Origin: Stagonosporopsis chrysanthemi
Lineage: Eukaryota > Ascomycota > Dothideomycetes > Pleosporales > Didymellaceae
Assembly: GCA_022560025.1 (NCBI GenBank)
Contig: JAFISE010000008.1
Span: 62,001 to 126,000 of the forward strand
Length of the DNA: 64,000 nt
Direction: 5' to 3'
Part shown: positions 32,018 through 42,596 of the stretch, piece after piece
How the letters are laid out: every line of letters begins with the position of its first letter
Position numbering within the stretch: the first letter of the stretch is position 1
The notes under the pieces: model-generated
Told to the model about the DNA's origin: nothing
The model's input: only the letters and a program-made list of their open reading frames with translations
The model's database searches: none
Translations under genes and position numbers: made by a program

Positions 32018-33165
32018 ATGGCGGACCCGTCTTACAGAGCAGCTCAGCCGGGTGAATTCTTCTGCCCCGCTGGTGGAAAATGGTATGTAACCAAGCACTG
32101 TCTCCTAATAGATGTGGATTTGACAATTGCGTTCAACCACCCGATGCTTTTAAATGCAGCTTCCTGACCAGACAGGTACATGTGCGAGACCGGCACAAAG
32201 TTCGTTGGATGCTGCACGGCAGACCCATGCACGAACGGATGCTATGGAAGCAGTCTTCGCCCAGCAGGCCGCTCGATGGCTCTGGACAGTCAGTCTCCTG
32301 GAGGCTCGTGCGGTGGCCAAACGCTCTTCTGGACCTGCGGACAAGCACCGACTTTCTGGGGATGCTGCAATGACAGTAGGCTTTGCGAGACTAGTGGTTT
32401 GTCAAGCTCACTGATAGAGTATAGACCCATGCATGAACAACTCAACCTGTCCAGAAGGCAAGCTAGAACCTACCTATTGGGACCGGCCAGATCAGTTCGA
32501 GTACTTCAAGGATCTAAACATCCTTCTTTTGTCCACAGCGCCTCGACCCACGTCAAGCGCACTGCAACCAACAAACTCGCCTTCCTCCGGCAGAAGCTCT
32601 GGACCCTCCAGTGCGGTAATCGGAGGCGCTGTAGTAGGCTCACTCGGCATCTTCGCGATTGTCGGCTTTACCTTCTGCCTCCTGTGGCACAGGAGGAAAC
32701 GCAGTCAGAACCAAACACCCAGCGATGCCGCCTCATCGCTCGAGGAGAACAAGCCAGAGCCCGGAGAGCTCGCATCGCTAGTCTCCGCTGGCACAGGTAC
32801 GTGGTGACCACCCCAAGTCGCCAGCCCAACACACCGCGACTAACGCCACCACAGCCCCTCCCACGTACTCCTGGAACGTGACCGGGAACTCTGCCCACCA
32901 CCACGAATGGGCGCACAATCACCGCGAAGTCTCCGGCGAGGACTCCAAGGACTCTCCGCGCAGCCCGTACGCGCAGCTGCACTCCAAGTCGTCCCTCGCT
33001 CCTATTGCCGAGCTGCCTGCAGGTCCCGTGGCGAATGAACTAGACGCCCCTGAGTTCGCTCCGAAGTCGTCCGAGCCTGCGTTTGGCGATGATTTGGTGA
33101 GGCAAATTCCCGTACCGGACGACGAGGGTCAAGCCGAGACGAGGAAGTGTACGGAGAAGCGGTAA
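32018..33165 (+). CDS. Cys-rich single-pass membrane protein
   Basis: Predicted 315 aa in four exons: 32018-32082, 32176-32375, 32425-32796 and 32855-33165. Residues 1-105 form a Cys-rich module with repeated GCC...PC patterns (FVGCCTADPCTNGC, later FWGCCNDNPCMNNSTC). A Ser/Thr/Pro stalk, one transmembrane helix (about 155-178, starting AVIGGAVVGSLGIF) and a cytosolic tail follow. The tail begins RRKR and later holds APPTY, a PPxY motif. No N-terminal signal peptide is visible, as if the helix were the only targeting signal. The layout suggests a surface sensor or wall-associated protein. I know no assigned function. Splicing restores Cys spacing across every junction, which supports the model. 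Confidence 0.8.
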
Positions 33166-33359
33166 GCTGGTGGGATAGGAGATACCTGTCGGTAGCTTGG
33201 TGGCCTGTACTGATGTGCGATAAGAAAAGGGTATGACTTGATTTTTCCCATTCTCCTAGATGCCACCATCATTCGCAAAAACAAAGGCACAAATTTCCCA
33301 CAGCAAGATCACACTCGTGCGAATGCTTCACTTCCCGTTAAAAAAACGACAACCCGCGA

Positions 33360-34028
33360 TCATCCAAGCCACTCCCCAACCACCCCAAGCAGCGCAGCCA
33401 ACGCAACGTTCCTCCATCTACGTTCCTCCCGCGCCCTCCTCTGCTCCTCCTTCACCACCCTCGCCAACTTCTTCTCTTCCCCTCCCTCCCTCCTCTCCCC
33501 CTCCAACTCCCCCAACACACGCACCCTCTCCCTGCCCTCCACACCCTTGGCGCGCATCTCGCCCTCCAACGCACTCAGCGCCGCGATATCGAGCAATTCG
33601 GCTGCGAGCAGGATGTCCGTGGGCGAGGGGGCGCGCGAGGGCGGAGACGAAAGGGAGGGTGAAGGCGAGGGCGAAGGGGAAGGCGAAGGCGAAGGGGAGG
33701 AGCTGCGCGCCCCGCGCTCGTGTGCACCGACTTCCACAAAGCCGTCTGTGTCTGCGAGCTCACCGGTGGCTGTTGCGGCGGTGTCTCGCGGGGTGGTGGG
33801 AGTTATTCGGTTTCGGCTGTGTTTGTGTTTGTGTTTGTACATGTCCGTGTGTGTAAGCGGACGTGAACGTGGCAGTGGAGGAGAGCGGGGAGGAGACGGC
33901 GACGCAGACCGCGAGGTGGGGAAGTCAATGTCTGCGTCCACCGCATCGATGGTAGTGGAGGGGTGGTAGTACTCCCTGTTTGAGATGTTTTCTGGGGCTG
34001 GGGTGGGGAGACTGGGTCTGCGCGGCAT
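33360..34028 (-). CDS. Ser/Pro-rich protein with C-terminal coiled coil
   Basis: 222 aa, single exon, unrecognised. The N-terminal half is disordered, with a His/Lys patch (KHKHKHSR) and a perfect Ser-Pro dipeptide run near residue 115. The C-terminal 90 residues are Glu/Arg/Leu-rich and helical (LLDIAALSALEGEMRAK, then EEKKLARVVKEEQRRAREE), consistent with a coiled coil. It is convergent with the Cys-rich membrane protein, 194 bp apart. The heptad-like C-terminus and ATG-initiated open frame argue for a real gene, but GC-rich repeats can also keep frames open. Confidence 0.6.
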   Translation of the reverse strand: MPRRPSLPTPAPENISNREYYHPSTTIDAVDADIDFPTSRSASPSPPRSPPLPRSRPLTHTDMYKHKHKHSRNRITPTTPRDTAATATGELADTDGFVEVGAHERGARSSSPSPSPSPSPSPSPSLSSPPSRAPSPTDILLAAELLDIAALSALEGEMRAKGVEGRERVRVLGELEGERREGGEEKKLARVVKEEQRRAREERRWRNVALAALLGVVGEWLG

Positions 34029-35484
34029 GGTGGCTGTAGGTGGGCGGTGTTCTGGTTGAGCCAGTGACGGATAGGGCGGTTATGTAGTGGGGTTATTTGA
34101 GGATGTGGGAATGGTATGACTATGAGCTGGAGCTAACGGGTGTGGGGGTAGGTCACCTGGGGGTAGCAAACGAAAGTCCTGTTTGGGAAGTGAAGGTGAA
34201 AGGGGGGGGGGGGTGCGTGGCCGTTGTTCTGGGATGCCTTCACGCGCAAACTGGCACATAGTGATTGACAGCTTCACACACGCAAGTATATAAACAAACA
34301 GTTTTGTAGTACAATCAGTTCTTCCCAAGCAGGCTCGTTGGTACAAGTGACTGTTATCAGCCGCGGTACTGGGGATTGCCCTGTGGCCAGTCGAACGTTT
34401 TTTTTGGCCTTTCCCCCCTCATTAGGTAGACCCTGAGTTCGAGTCTCTGGGCTGCTATATCTTTCTTTTTGCTGGCGCGAGAGCGGAGGTAAAAGCGAGG
34501 ATGGTGGCGAATAAAGACCTACGTCCCATCACACCGATGGCCTCTCTTGAAATGCGGCTGTGTGCAGAAGTGGAAGCCACTTCGAGAGACCTGTAGAAGA
34601 CTTCAGACTGGCAGATAAACTTGATGGGGCCCAATAATTCTCCTCTTCGAGTTGTGATCAAGCTGCGTATGTCCACTGCAAATGTCCGCTGTATACACAA
34701 ATCTTGACCTTGCAAATATGTGCGTGTGCGAAAGAAGTGCATCAACAGGTTACCTCGTGTGGTTTCAGCGGTTCAAGGAAAGTCTGATTCCGCAGTCTTT
34801 CAGTGTCAACAAGTCTTGTGTCGAAGCAGGAAAATGCCGGATCCGCAGTCCAGCGCGTTCGCAGCTTGAGAGGGGGACTAGGCTTGAAGGATGGCATAGT
34901 AAAATGTATTCGCCAGATGAAGGTATCAGCGGGATGAGTCTGTGTTGAGGCTATATACTGTTCTGCTCAGCCGTGCAATGGCAATGGCAATCGCACTCGC
35001 AGCCCAAAGGACACCAATCCAGTCCAATCCAGTCCAATCCAGTCCAATCCAGTCCAATCCAGTCCAATCCATTCCAATCCATTCCATTCTATGCAAAAGC
35101 GCCCGTGTCCGTCCGAAAGGCGCGTAATCAAGTGTCATGTTTCTCGTGCAGCTTGTTGCCGAAGCAAACAAGCAAAGCGAGGCAACTACGCAAAAAAAGC
35201 AAGAAAGCAACCCAAATGAAAAGCGCCAAGCGCTGGCAAACTCCGCAACGCAATGCAGATGCAAATGCAACCCAATTTTTTGTGGTTGAACCCGGATGGA
35301 AACGTGCAACGCCAGTGAATTCCCGAAAACGGGGGGTATAAAGGTCAAGTCTGTGTGCGTCTGTGCGCGGGGTGATGATGAGATTGATGATGTTGTGAAG
35401 CGGTGCGATCTGCTGTAACCGGGTCGTGATCCAAACCTGGTCTAAAGACGCTGTCCATACGACTGGTGGGTAGATACGGTCTTC
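34029..35484. other. Intergenic with poly-G and minisatellite
   Basis: About 1.45 kb. It contains a 13-nt G run near 34201 and a decamer minisatellite at 35011-35087. No gene was recognised. A tRNA-like segment near 34329-34452 was considered and rejected. Confidence 0.5.
35011..35087. repeat. Decamer minisatellite AGTCCAATCC
   Basis: Five perfect tandem copies of AGTCCAATCC (35021-35070) flanked by diverged copies on both sides, in the 3' flank of Cdc27. Confidence 0.9.
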
Positions 35485-38044
35485 TCATCGGTCTTCTTCG
35501 CTACTCCATCCGCCATCATCGTCCTGATCAATGGCCTCCAAGACCTCTTTGATCACGCCATGGGACTTCGGGTCCAGGTTCATTGCAATAGTGAGGTGGC
35601 GTATCGCGTTTGCGCGGTCTCGAATTCTCTTGTAGCAGCGGCCGAGCAAGAAGTGGATGTTGGCATCGTCGGGTGCGAGGTCCTTCAGATACAGGAGATC
35701 TTTGAGAGATTCATCTGTGTCACCTAGCTTGAGCAGTGTTTGCGCCCTGCGGAAGCGGGCAATGATGGATCGTGGATCGAGTGCCACGGCGGCGTTGAAG
35801 TGTGTAAGAGCGACATCGATCTTCTTCATACGATCGAGAACCTGAATGCTGTCAGCGCTGCGCAAGCTGTGTCTGTGTCTTGTACTTACCAGTCCAATCC
35901 TGACAATAATCATAGCATTGTTCGGATTAATCTGAGCCGCAGCCTTGTAGTGCTTCTCTGCAACATCCCACTTGCCCATCCGCTCGTACACGGTTCCAAG
36001 GCCGTACCAGCCGTTGTAGTGCCTGTTATCAGCACTGATCGCGTTGCGGTACGCCTGCATGGCTTTGTCGTATTCTTCGTTAGCTACGTACTCGTGGCCT
36101 TGCAAGGAGAAAGCATAAGCAAACTTGGGGTCCAACTGAGTCGCTCGCGCAAAGCACTTCACTGCGTCGTCGTGTTGTCGCTCGAGTGACGAGGCGTTAC
36201 CGAGGGCACACCAAGCCTGCGGCGACAGACGATCTTGATCCATCAGCGTATGCGCGAGGTGACCCAAAGCAACCTCAGCCTTTAGCTGCCACAGGGTATT
36301 GGAGTACACCTCCATGTGCTCAAGCCACGTAGGCGCCTTCTCCCGGACCTTCTTGAAGACCGTCTCCGCTTCTGCGTACTGTGCGCGTTCGTAGTGTGCT
36401 TTGCCAATATGCGCAAGTACCCACGGCGTTTCGCGTTGTGCCGTTGGTACAGACGCGAAAGCTTCCAGTGCCTTGACTGATTCGTAGCGACTGAGGTACC
36501 TGTACCCAGACCCGATCCTATGCAGCAGGTCCAGAAGCCACCTCAGGGCTTCCTCTTCACGGCCGGCTTCTGTCGAGGGGGCCATCTTGAGGGCGGGCGG
36601 CGGTACTATTGCAGCTGCGCTCAGTGGCCTAGATTTGGGTTCCAAGGGCTCTGTAGAATCGAGAGTAGGTTTGCGATTGCCGCTGACGACTCGCCCAACG
36701 GTCGATGTGGTTCCTGTCCTCCCCTTCGTCCCTGTCGCCTTGGCTTTTCGCAGCTCTCGTCGTTCTCTTGTCTCCGGATCTCTGCCAGACGCTGCAGCGG
36801 GCGGCCGACTCGAGGTGCGGCTAGACCCTATCGTGGCGATGGAGTTGAACAGACGTGCGCTTCTGCGCGGTGGCGCAGCTGTGAGATCAACTGCATGCTG
36901 TTGCGAAGCTTGTGTGGGTTGCGTGTGTGTAGAGTGGCCTGAAACAGTCCTCTTATGTCCGTTCTGGTTGACTGGTCGTGGTATGTCTGTCTGCTCGCTG
37001 TCCGAAGGGTTCGTTTTCGTTCGCATTCTCGACGTGATCGGTCGCATCCTAGGCGGGTCTTCTACCGGTGCGAACGGCTGCATCCTAATCTTTCGCCCCG
37101 GCGCGTGCATAACATCAGTTGGCCCTCGCTCTGTCATGACCGGACCTCCACCCTCACCCATCATCATGTCCTCGTCGTCAGGTTCCTGGCCGTTAGCCAC
37201 TGGGGTTTCGATGTGGTGTCGCCCATTAGGCGCTGGGGTTCTGCCGTTCAGCTTCGAAAGCAAACTGGTTCCTCCCATATTGAGTCCGACGTCTCCGCGC
37301 TGCCGTGTAGGTGGGTTGAACGGATCGTCGTCAGGCCTCGACACAAACGGGTTGTTGCTCTCCAAAGTATCCTGCGGTGCTGCGATTTGCGCTGTGTGCC
37401 CATTCTGCGCGACCTGCGATATCGATTCCAACATGGCCGGTGTGATGGTGAAGACGTTCTGTGGCCGAACTACCGCACCGATATCGCAGAGACCGGTGAA
37501 GGCATCCCACATGAACGAGTTGAGCTTCAGCGAGTCGACGTAGTATTCTATAGCTTTCTTGGTGTCGCCGTGAGCAGCCCAGAGTTTTCCCAGCAGGCAG
37601 AAACACGCTGCGGCGTCTGGCACATGTCGTCTTGAGGTATCCGAGTGCTTGTCTGGTTGTACTGTTAGCATGACCCAACTTCCCCTGCATGGTCACAGCG
37701 CGCTTACTCCAGTGATTGCGCCCATGCCACAGACCCCTGGCCTTCTCGAGCGCCGTGGCGCCCAGCTCGAAACGCTCGAGGCCCAGACATGCTTGCGCGA
37801 ACACATAGACGCAGCCTAGGTGTTGCGCCTGCGCCGCCTTTGTCTTGGAGTGCTCGAAGGCAGCTTTGTATCTCCCCAGGCGGAGGTTGCACAGCGCTAA
37901 TAGGTGCGCAGCGTCGGCGTTGCGAGGGTCGAGGGCGTGCAGGCGACCGGCGAGAAAGAGGGCGTTCTCGGTCAAGCCGTTGTCGAGGTGGTAGTGTATG
38001 AGCTGGCGCAGCTGGGCGTTGGCCGCAGAGGGCGGCGGCGACAT
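35485..38044 (-). CDS. CDC27: Anaphase-promoting complex subunit Cdc27 (APC3)
   Basis: Predicted 818 aa in three exons, 38044-37708, 37652-35890 and 35841-35485. The start is the ATG at 38044, because the codons just upstream in the same frame hold no ATG. An N-terminal TPR block (about 10-165, including HLLALCNLRLGRYKAAF and FCLLGKLWAAHGDTKKAIEYY) is followed by a long disordered linker (about 185-460). A C-terminal TPR superhelix of at least seven repeats (about 470-790) contains AWCALGNASSLERQHDDAVKCF and WYGLGTVYERMGKWDVAEKHY. The tail is acidic (DDDGG...EED). Cdc27 is a scaffold of the APC/C ubiquitin ligase that docks Cdc20/Cdh1 through their IR tails. Confidence 0.95.
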
Positions 38045-38606
38045 GGCAGGCGGGCGTGCGGTGCTGTGTTCCGCAGCCAAAAAAAGGTCGAATTAAGAAG
38101 GATGGCGACGTTCACGGTGGTATAGGCATGAAGACGGCGATATGAGAGGCACGGGGAGGGCGGGCGAGGTGCGGGCGTTGGCGGGCGAGGGTCGTGGTGA
38201 ATGGGATTGTTGTGTTGCTAGGTGACGCTTTCGGCGTGCTCGACAAAGCGAATTGGCAAACACAGCGGGCGCAGCGGAGGGCGAGGCGGGCAGGCCCTTA
38301 TAATGACATGCTAGGAAGCAGCGAGGCGCTCGACTGCTGCAGCGGGGCCGGAAGAGGTGGGCGGTGTTGTCTGGCGCGAGAACAGTCGTGGTTGTGGTGC
38401 AGCGCTCGCGCTTGTTGTGTACATACATGGGAGAGGTGAGAGGCGCGCACAGGGCAGGCCCGCTTTGCGCGCGGCGGGAAGCCTGCCACTGCCCGCAGCC
38501 AGCGTCATCGCACACCGCACCGCAGCTGCAATTGACTGCTGGCCATTGACGCACCAAACCGCGTTTGCTCTCGAACAGCTCCACTGCCAGACAGCTGTTG
38601 CCCGCC
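38045..38606. promoter_or_regulatory. Divergent promoter, Cdc27/Snd2
   Basis: 562 bp between divergent start codons, GC-rich. No named element was identified. Confidence 0.5.
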
Positions 38607-39317
38607 ATGGCGCAAGTACGTTTCCGTCCCGCTTTCCGCAGCCCAGCGCAAGGTGGCTGGCCATCATGCTGCTCGCACACGACAGCTCAGCATCCTTGCA
38701 ACCACGCTCCAGCCAGCCTGGTCACCAGCAAACCAGCCTACCAGCCTCTCCTGCCCTGACCAGCCCTGACCAGCCCTGACCAGCCCTAACAACAACACCA
38801 GAAAGCCACCAAGACCCTCGCCGCCGCCAACACGCGCCGCTTGAACCTCACCCTCTACCTCACGCTCGCCTTCCACACCCTGTTCTGGCTGCTGCGCGCC
38901 CTCATCTTCCGCTCCTCCTTCACCCGCCGCTCGCTGATCCTGTATCTCGTCCTCTCCGCGCCCCAGCTCCTGATCAACCTGCAATTCGAGCGGCTCTCGC
39001 GCCCCACACTGCTGGCTGATGGCTCCGTCAAGCGCCCGGGCGAGGACCTCGATGCCCCCGGCCTGACCGAGTACATGTGGGACGTGACCTACTGGACGTA
39101 TGCGTGCATTGTGCTGGCAGCCCTGTTCGGCGACTGGATGTGGTGGGGCATGGTCGTCGTCCCTGCGTACAGTGTTTACTCGCTGTATGGCGTGTACACG
39201 GGCTTCAGGGGCGGTGGTTACCAAGATACGGCTGGCGTGCCGCAGCCGGGCGCTGCGCAGAGCAAACGACAAGCAAAGATGGAGAAGAGAGGCGGCCAGA
39301 AGGTTGCGTACAGATGA
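38607..39317 (+). CDS. SND2: SRP-independent ER targeting protein Snd2 (TMEM208 family)
   Basis: Predicted 174 aa in two exons: exon 1 (38607-38615) encodes only Met-Ala-Gln and exon 2 is 38802-39317. The 186-nt intron holds a repeated CTGAC minisatellite. The protein reads MAQKATKTLAAANTRRLN, then hydrophobic helices around 19-40, 48-65, 97-120 and 118-140, and ends with a Lys-rich tail (KRQAKMEKRGGQK). This is the DUF788/TMEM208 layout. Snd2 sits in the ER membrane and helps deliver proteins that bypass SRP. The three-residue first exon is common to this family's fungal gene models as far as I recall; the frame fits exactly here. Confidence 0.92.
38751..38790 (+). repeat. Intronic branch-point minisatellite
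   Basis: Four tandem copies of the decamer CAGCCCTGAC (the first and last slightly diverged, the last ending CTAAC) just upstream of the Snd2 intron acceptor. Each copy supplies a CTGAC or CTAAC branch-point consensus. Confidence 0.85.
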
Positions 39318-39711
39318 AGAGAGGGTTCGGAAGAGCGGTAGTCATGCATACAGATGCGTACATGCGTGCTGTTGCGCCATGTTGCAGTAGCTGAGGGGGT
39401 TACGGACCATGTTAGAAAGCGTAGCGTCCTTGCGGTCATCTGGACTGCAAGATAGGATTCTTGGTTAGGCACTGTCGTCGAAGTCGTAACAATACGTTAG
39501 GAGCTGATGCCGGCAGTTGTCGAGAAGGACAGGTGGAGATCAAGCAGCAGCAGCGTGGCTCGAGTTTGAAGAGGTTGTTGGAACATAAGACGTAGGTATA
39601 TTGCTCAAAATGCTAAATGCAGGCATCTTGGCCAGTGCAGATCTGCGCCCCAGACGCATCCATATGCTACACGTGATACAGACAGATAATAAAGTTACAT
39701 ATCGTACAAGC
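39318..39711. other. Convergent 3' intergenic region
   Basis: 394 bp between the ends of Snd2 and mS45. Only UTR sequence is expected. Confidence 0.5.
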
Positions 39712-41155
39712 TTACGCTTCGACCTTGGTCGGGATCTTGACCTGTCCCTTCTTGCGGTCTTGGTGGGGAAGACCGTACCTCCAGCCAACTCCCCTCGCGT
39801 CTCTTCCGTTGCGACCAGCGCTCTCCACGCTGATGTCCTTGAACACAAAGTCCCATCTTCTCTGGGGGACAACCTTCTGTGCACGGAGCTCAGCCTGCCT
39901 GGCGTCCTCCTCGAGCTTCTTCTCTGCTGTCTCTGCCGCGAGACGCTCCTCAGCAAGCTTGCGACGCTCCTCAAAGCTCAGACCAGAGGCGAGCTCACGT
40001 TCCGCTAGCACCAGTTCAGGGTGGGGGATTCGCTTGTCAGCGGGAAGGAGGTTGTTGTCGAAAGCTTTACCAGCATCCTCACGCGTGAAGTGTCTGGATT
40101 CCGCAACAGGAACCCACAGCTGCTGGCGCGTGGCAGGGTGCACAATTAAGTCGTTGATGGGCTCGTGGACAACAGGTCGCTTACCCCTGTTGCCTGCTTC
40201 AGAAGTGTCAATGTAGGGTGTTGTGGGCAGCATCTCAAGCATCGCCTTCGCGTATGGCATAGCCAAGGTTTTACCCTGAGTTGCAGTCAGTATTGGTCGC
40301 CAAGAGGATTGGCTGGTCGGGGGTGAGAATTGGGTGACGTTCAGCAGAAGCAAAGCTCCTGTTTACATTGTGTAACCATGTAGATGTCTTAAAGACTAAT
40401 CGAATTTTATAATGTCTCATCATGTCGTGCGAGGGGAATGGAGAAGAGAAAGAAGAGCATGAACATACCTGAGCAATCCACTCCTTCTCCATCTGCTTGA
40501 GACGGACGACAGCACCGACACGCTCGTTGCTAACACCAAATTCGACACTGGCAAGCGACACTGTTGCACCATCCCGCTTGACGCGCTGATAAATGGCCTC
40601 TCGCAGTTCTTCGCTTAGCACAGGCTGACTGCGGAAGTACTGGTTTAGGGGAAACGGGCGAAGATCTTCTGCGGTCTCAGGCGGCAGCGTTGTCTCGTCG
40701 TTCTTTGCGTCCTTCTGCGCAGCATCTTCTCTTCGCGAAGCGTCTTCCAGCTCCTCTAGCGATTCTTGCCCCTCTGGAGTCTTGGTCTCCTCTGTCGACA
40801 CCGCAGCCTCGTTTGTGGTCTCTGTCAAGTTTGACGGGCCCGCCTGCTGAGACTGTGCAGCCTTTGCAGCCTCTCTCTTATACCCCGGCCCGGCACGAAC
40901 TAAGTTCCCAAACTTGTCGTAGGCGCCGAGGTAGTTCGTGGAGGCAGGGAGAGGTTCTTTCAATTGCCTCCCTGGCCCATTCATCCACTCATAGAACCTC
41001 CGCCGCCGTAATGTGGCTTGCTGGCACGGCGTCTGTGAGAAGTGGCGCGATGTCTGCGAGCCTTGAATGATGGATTGTGGTTGCGTAGATGAGGATTGGC
41101 TGGGAGTGGGCCGGGGGAGAGGGGAGAATCTGGAGGAACGTATCCGGGGAGGCAT
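39712..41155 (-). CDS. Mitochondrial small-subunit ribosomal protein mS45 (Bot1/Mrps35)
   Basis: Predicted 416 aa in two exons, 41155-40469 and 40275-39712, with a 193-nt intron (GTATGT...CAG). The N-terminus is Arg/Ser-rich with RHFSQTP, a mitochondrial presequence. The mature part opens with RRRRFYEWMNGPGRQLKEPLP, a signature of the Bot1p family, then a middle domain with REAIYQRVKRDGATVSLAS. The C-terminal domain has HPATRQQLWVPVAESRHFTRE and a Lys/Arg-rich end. Bot1 in fission yeast and Mrps35 in budding yeast are mitoribosome small-subunit proteins needed for mitochondrial translation. Confidence 0.9.
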
Positions 41156-42596
41156 AGTGGATGTGAGCCAATGCTATCGCATTGACAGAGAATGGGACAG
41201 GGGAGAAATGGAGACGCGGGCAACGAGCGTGGATTTCGCGAAGTGCCGTTCGAAGCTCTGAACACGAACATGCAGAAAAGTTACATTGGCCCTAGCTTGA
41301 GGCTAGTTTGCCAAGACAACAGTCACGTGATTTCATGGACGAGCTCATCTGCCATAGCGTGTCCGACATTGTGCTTATTCCCATGTCAGTGCTTGATAGG
41401 GAACCTTATAAATCAAGGCAAGAGCCAATTGTAATAGAATCGCAGTCATCGGTCTCAAAATATGTAGGCTTTCGATCGGCGCGGCACATCTCCCGCAATC
41501 TTTCGATACTTGCCTTTTCCCGCGGCACTTTGTACTACCACATGCAAGGGCGCAAGATCCTCTGAGCACCACATGGCCGCCAGGCGACGATCCTCCAGCT
41601 AGCCAATGCCGGCTTCGTAGCTGCTCTTCTGCTGTCCATGTACAAGAGGCTTTTCACTCCAGAGTAGGAAAACATCCCGTCTTGGCCAAGGTTCGATCAC
41701 TGAACATGGTAATAAAGATGCATGTCTTAGATCTACAGGTGGTCTTGAAGATAGTGACGCAATGACTTTTATTAGGTAGTGATACGGAGACGTCGCTCTA
41801 TGCAGCCACATGTAGCGACCCAAGATGGTTGGTGTAAGTAAACTGCCAGCCCAGTAAAGACAGGCCGTTAAAACGTGAAGGGGACCGGAGTCCAGACAAA
41901 TGCTTGACAAATCCAGATAATAGATGTAGTGACAGAGTATGGTCCAGCTCCTAGTATGCTGCGGGCCCGCAATGCGCGTATAAATCAAAACAATCAAGTG
42001 GACAATCAGAAAAGGGCAAAACCATCGCGACAACGAAGCGTTGAAGCACTGCCCAACGAACAATACGCCCAATGCAGGATTCCATATACGGTTGAAAGCC
42101 ATTCCGTCGTCGACAATGAAGAAAACCACTCCTAGACATGAAGCATGGATCAGCACGCTGTCCGCATGTCAGCCGAGTCGATTGCTCTGCTAGTGCCCGA
42201 CGTGAAAGGGGTTGCTCTTCGTGGACAGTGTTCGCGACTTGTGCAGAATAGAAGGGAAATGAAACAAGGAATACAGCCTCTTCAAACGCCTCTCCGTGCA
42301 AACCCGTGTAGCCAATTAGCAAACGCACAAGGGGGAATCATCGCTGTATGCTGGAAGGAAGTCCATGCCCAAAGGACGCAACTATCCTAGAGGAAGTTCC
42401 GCGCCTGTACCCATGCCCTTGCATAAATGAGAAATGAAACCAGATCAACCCAAACAACGCAACACCTCGCAATGTGACCGAAGTGACAGGATATAACGCA
42501 ACAAATATGCAGCACACATCTCGCGTATGCTCTGTGATCGATGCACCCCCAAACTCCTCATCAATCGTAACGGCAACTTGACCGTTAACGTCATCT
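41156..42596. other. Intergenic, nothing recognised
   Basis: About 1.4 kb between the mS45 promoter and the 3' end of the RNA-binding protein gene. Open frames here show no coding character. Confidence 0.45.

Noticed and set aside
33238..33969. Plus-strand open frame of 243 codons
   Set aside because: It is antisense to the Ser/Pro-rich protein. Its Ser/Thr/Glu-Gly runs mirror the repeat on the other strand, and the minus-strand frame has a better coiled-coil-like C-terminus.
34329..34452. tRNA-like signals: AGCAGGC near 34329, a D-arm-like segment, a B-box-like GTTCGAGTC and a complementary GGCTGCT 3' end
   Set aside because: The spacing is about 124 nt with no sensible anticodon arm, and a run of eight Ts in the middle would stop RNA polymerase III. 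At best a chance or decayed tRNA.
36587..37543. Plus-strand open frame of 318 codons
   Set aside because: It is antisense to the disordered linker of Cdc27, whose TPR-bearing frame is certain.
38045..38080. Upstream extension of Cdc27
   Set aside because: The codon at 38080 is TTG on the minus strand. The first real ATG is at 38044.
41599..42156. Minus-strand open frame of 185 codons with hydrophobic stretches
   Set aside because: It has no family features and an irregular Cys/Trp/His content, and it lies in an intergenic region. Considered chance.
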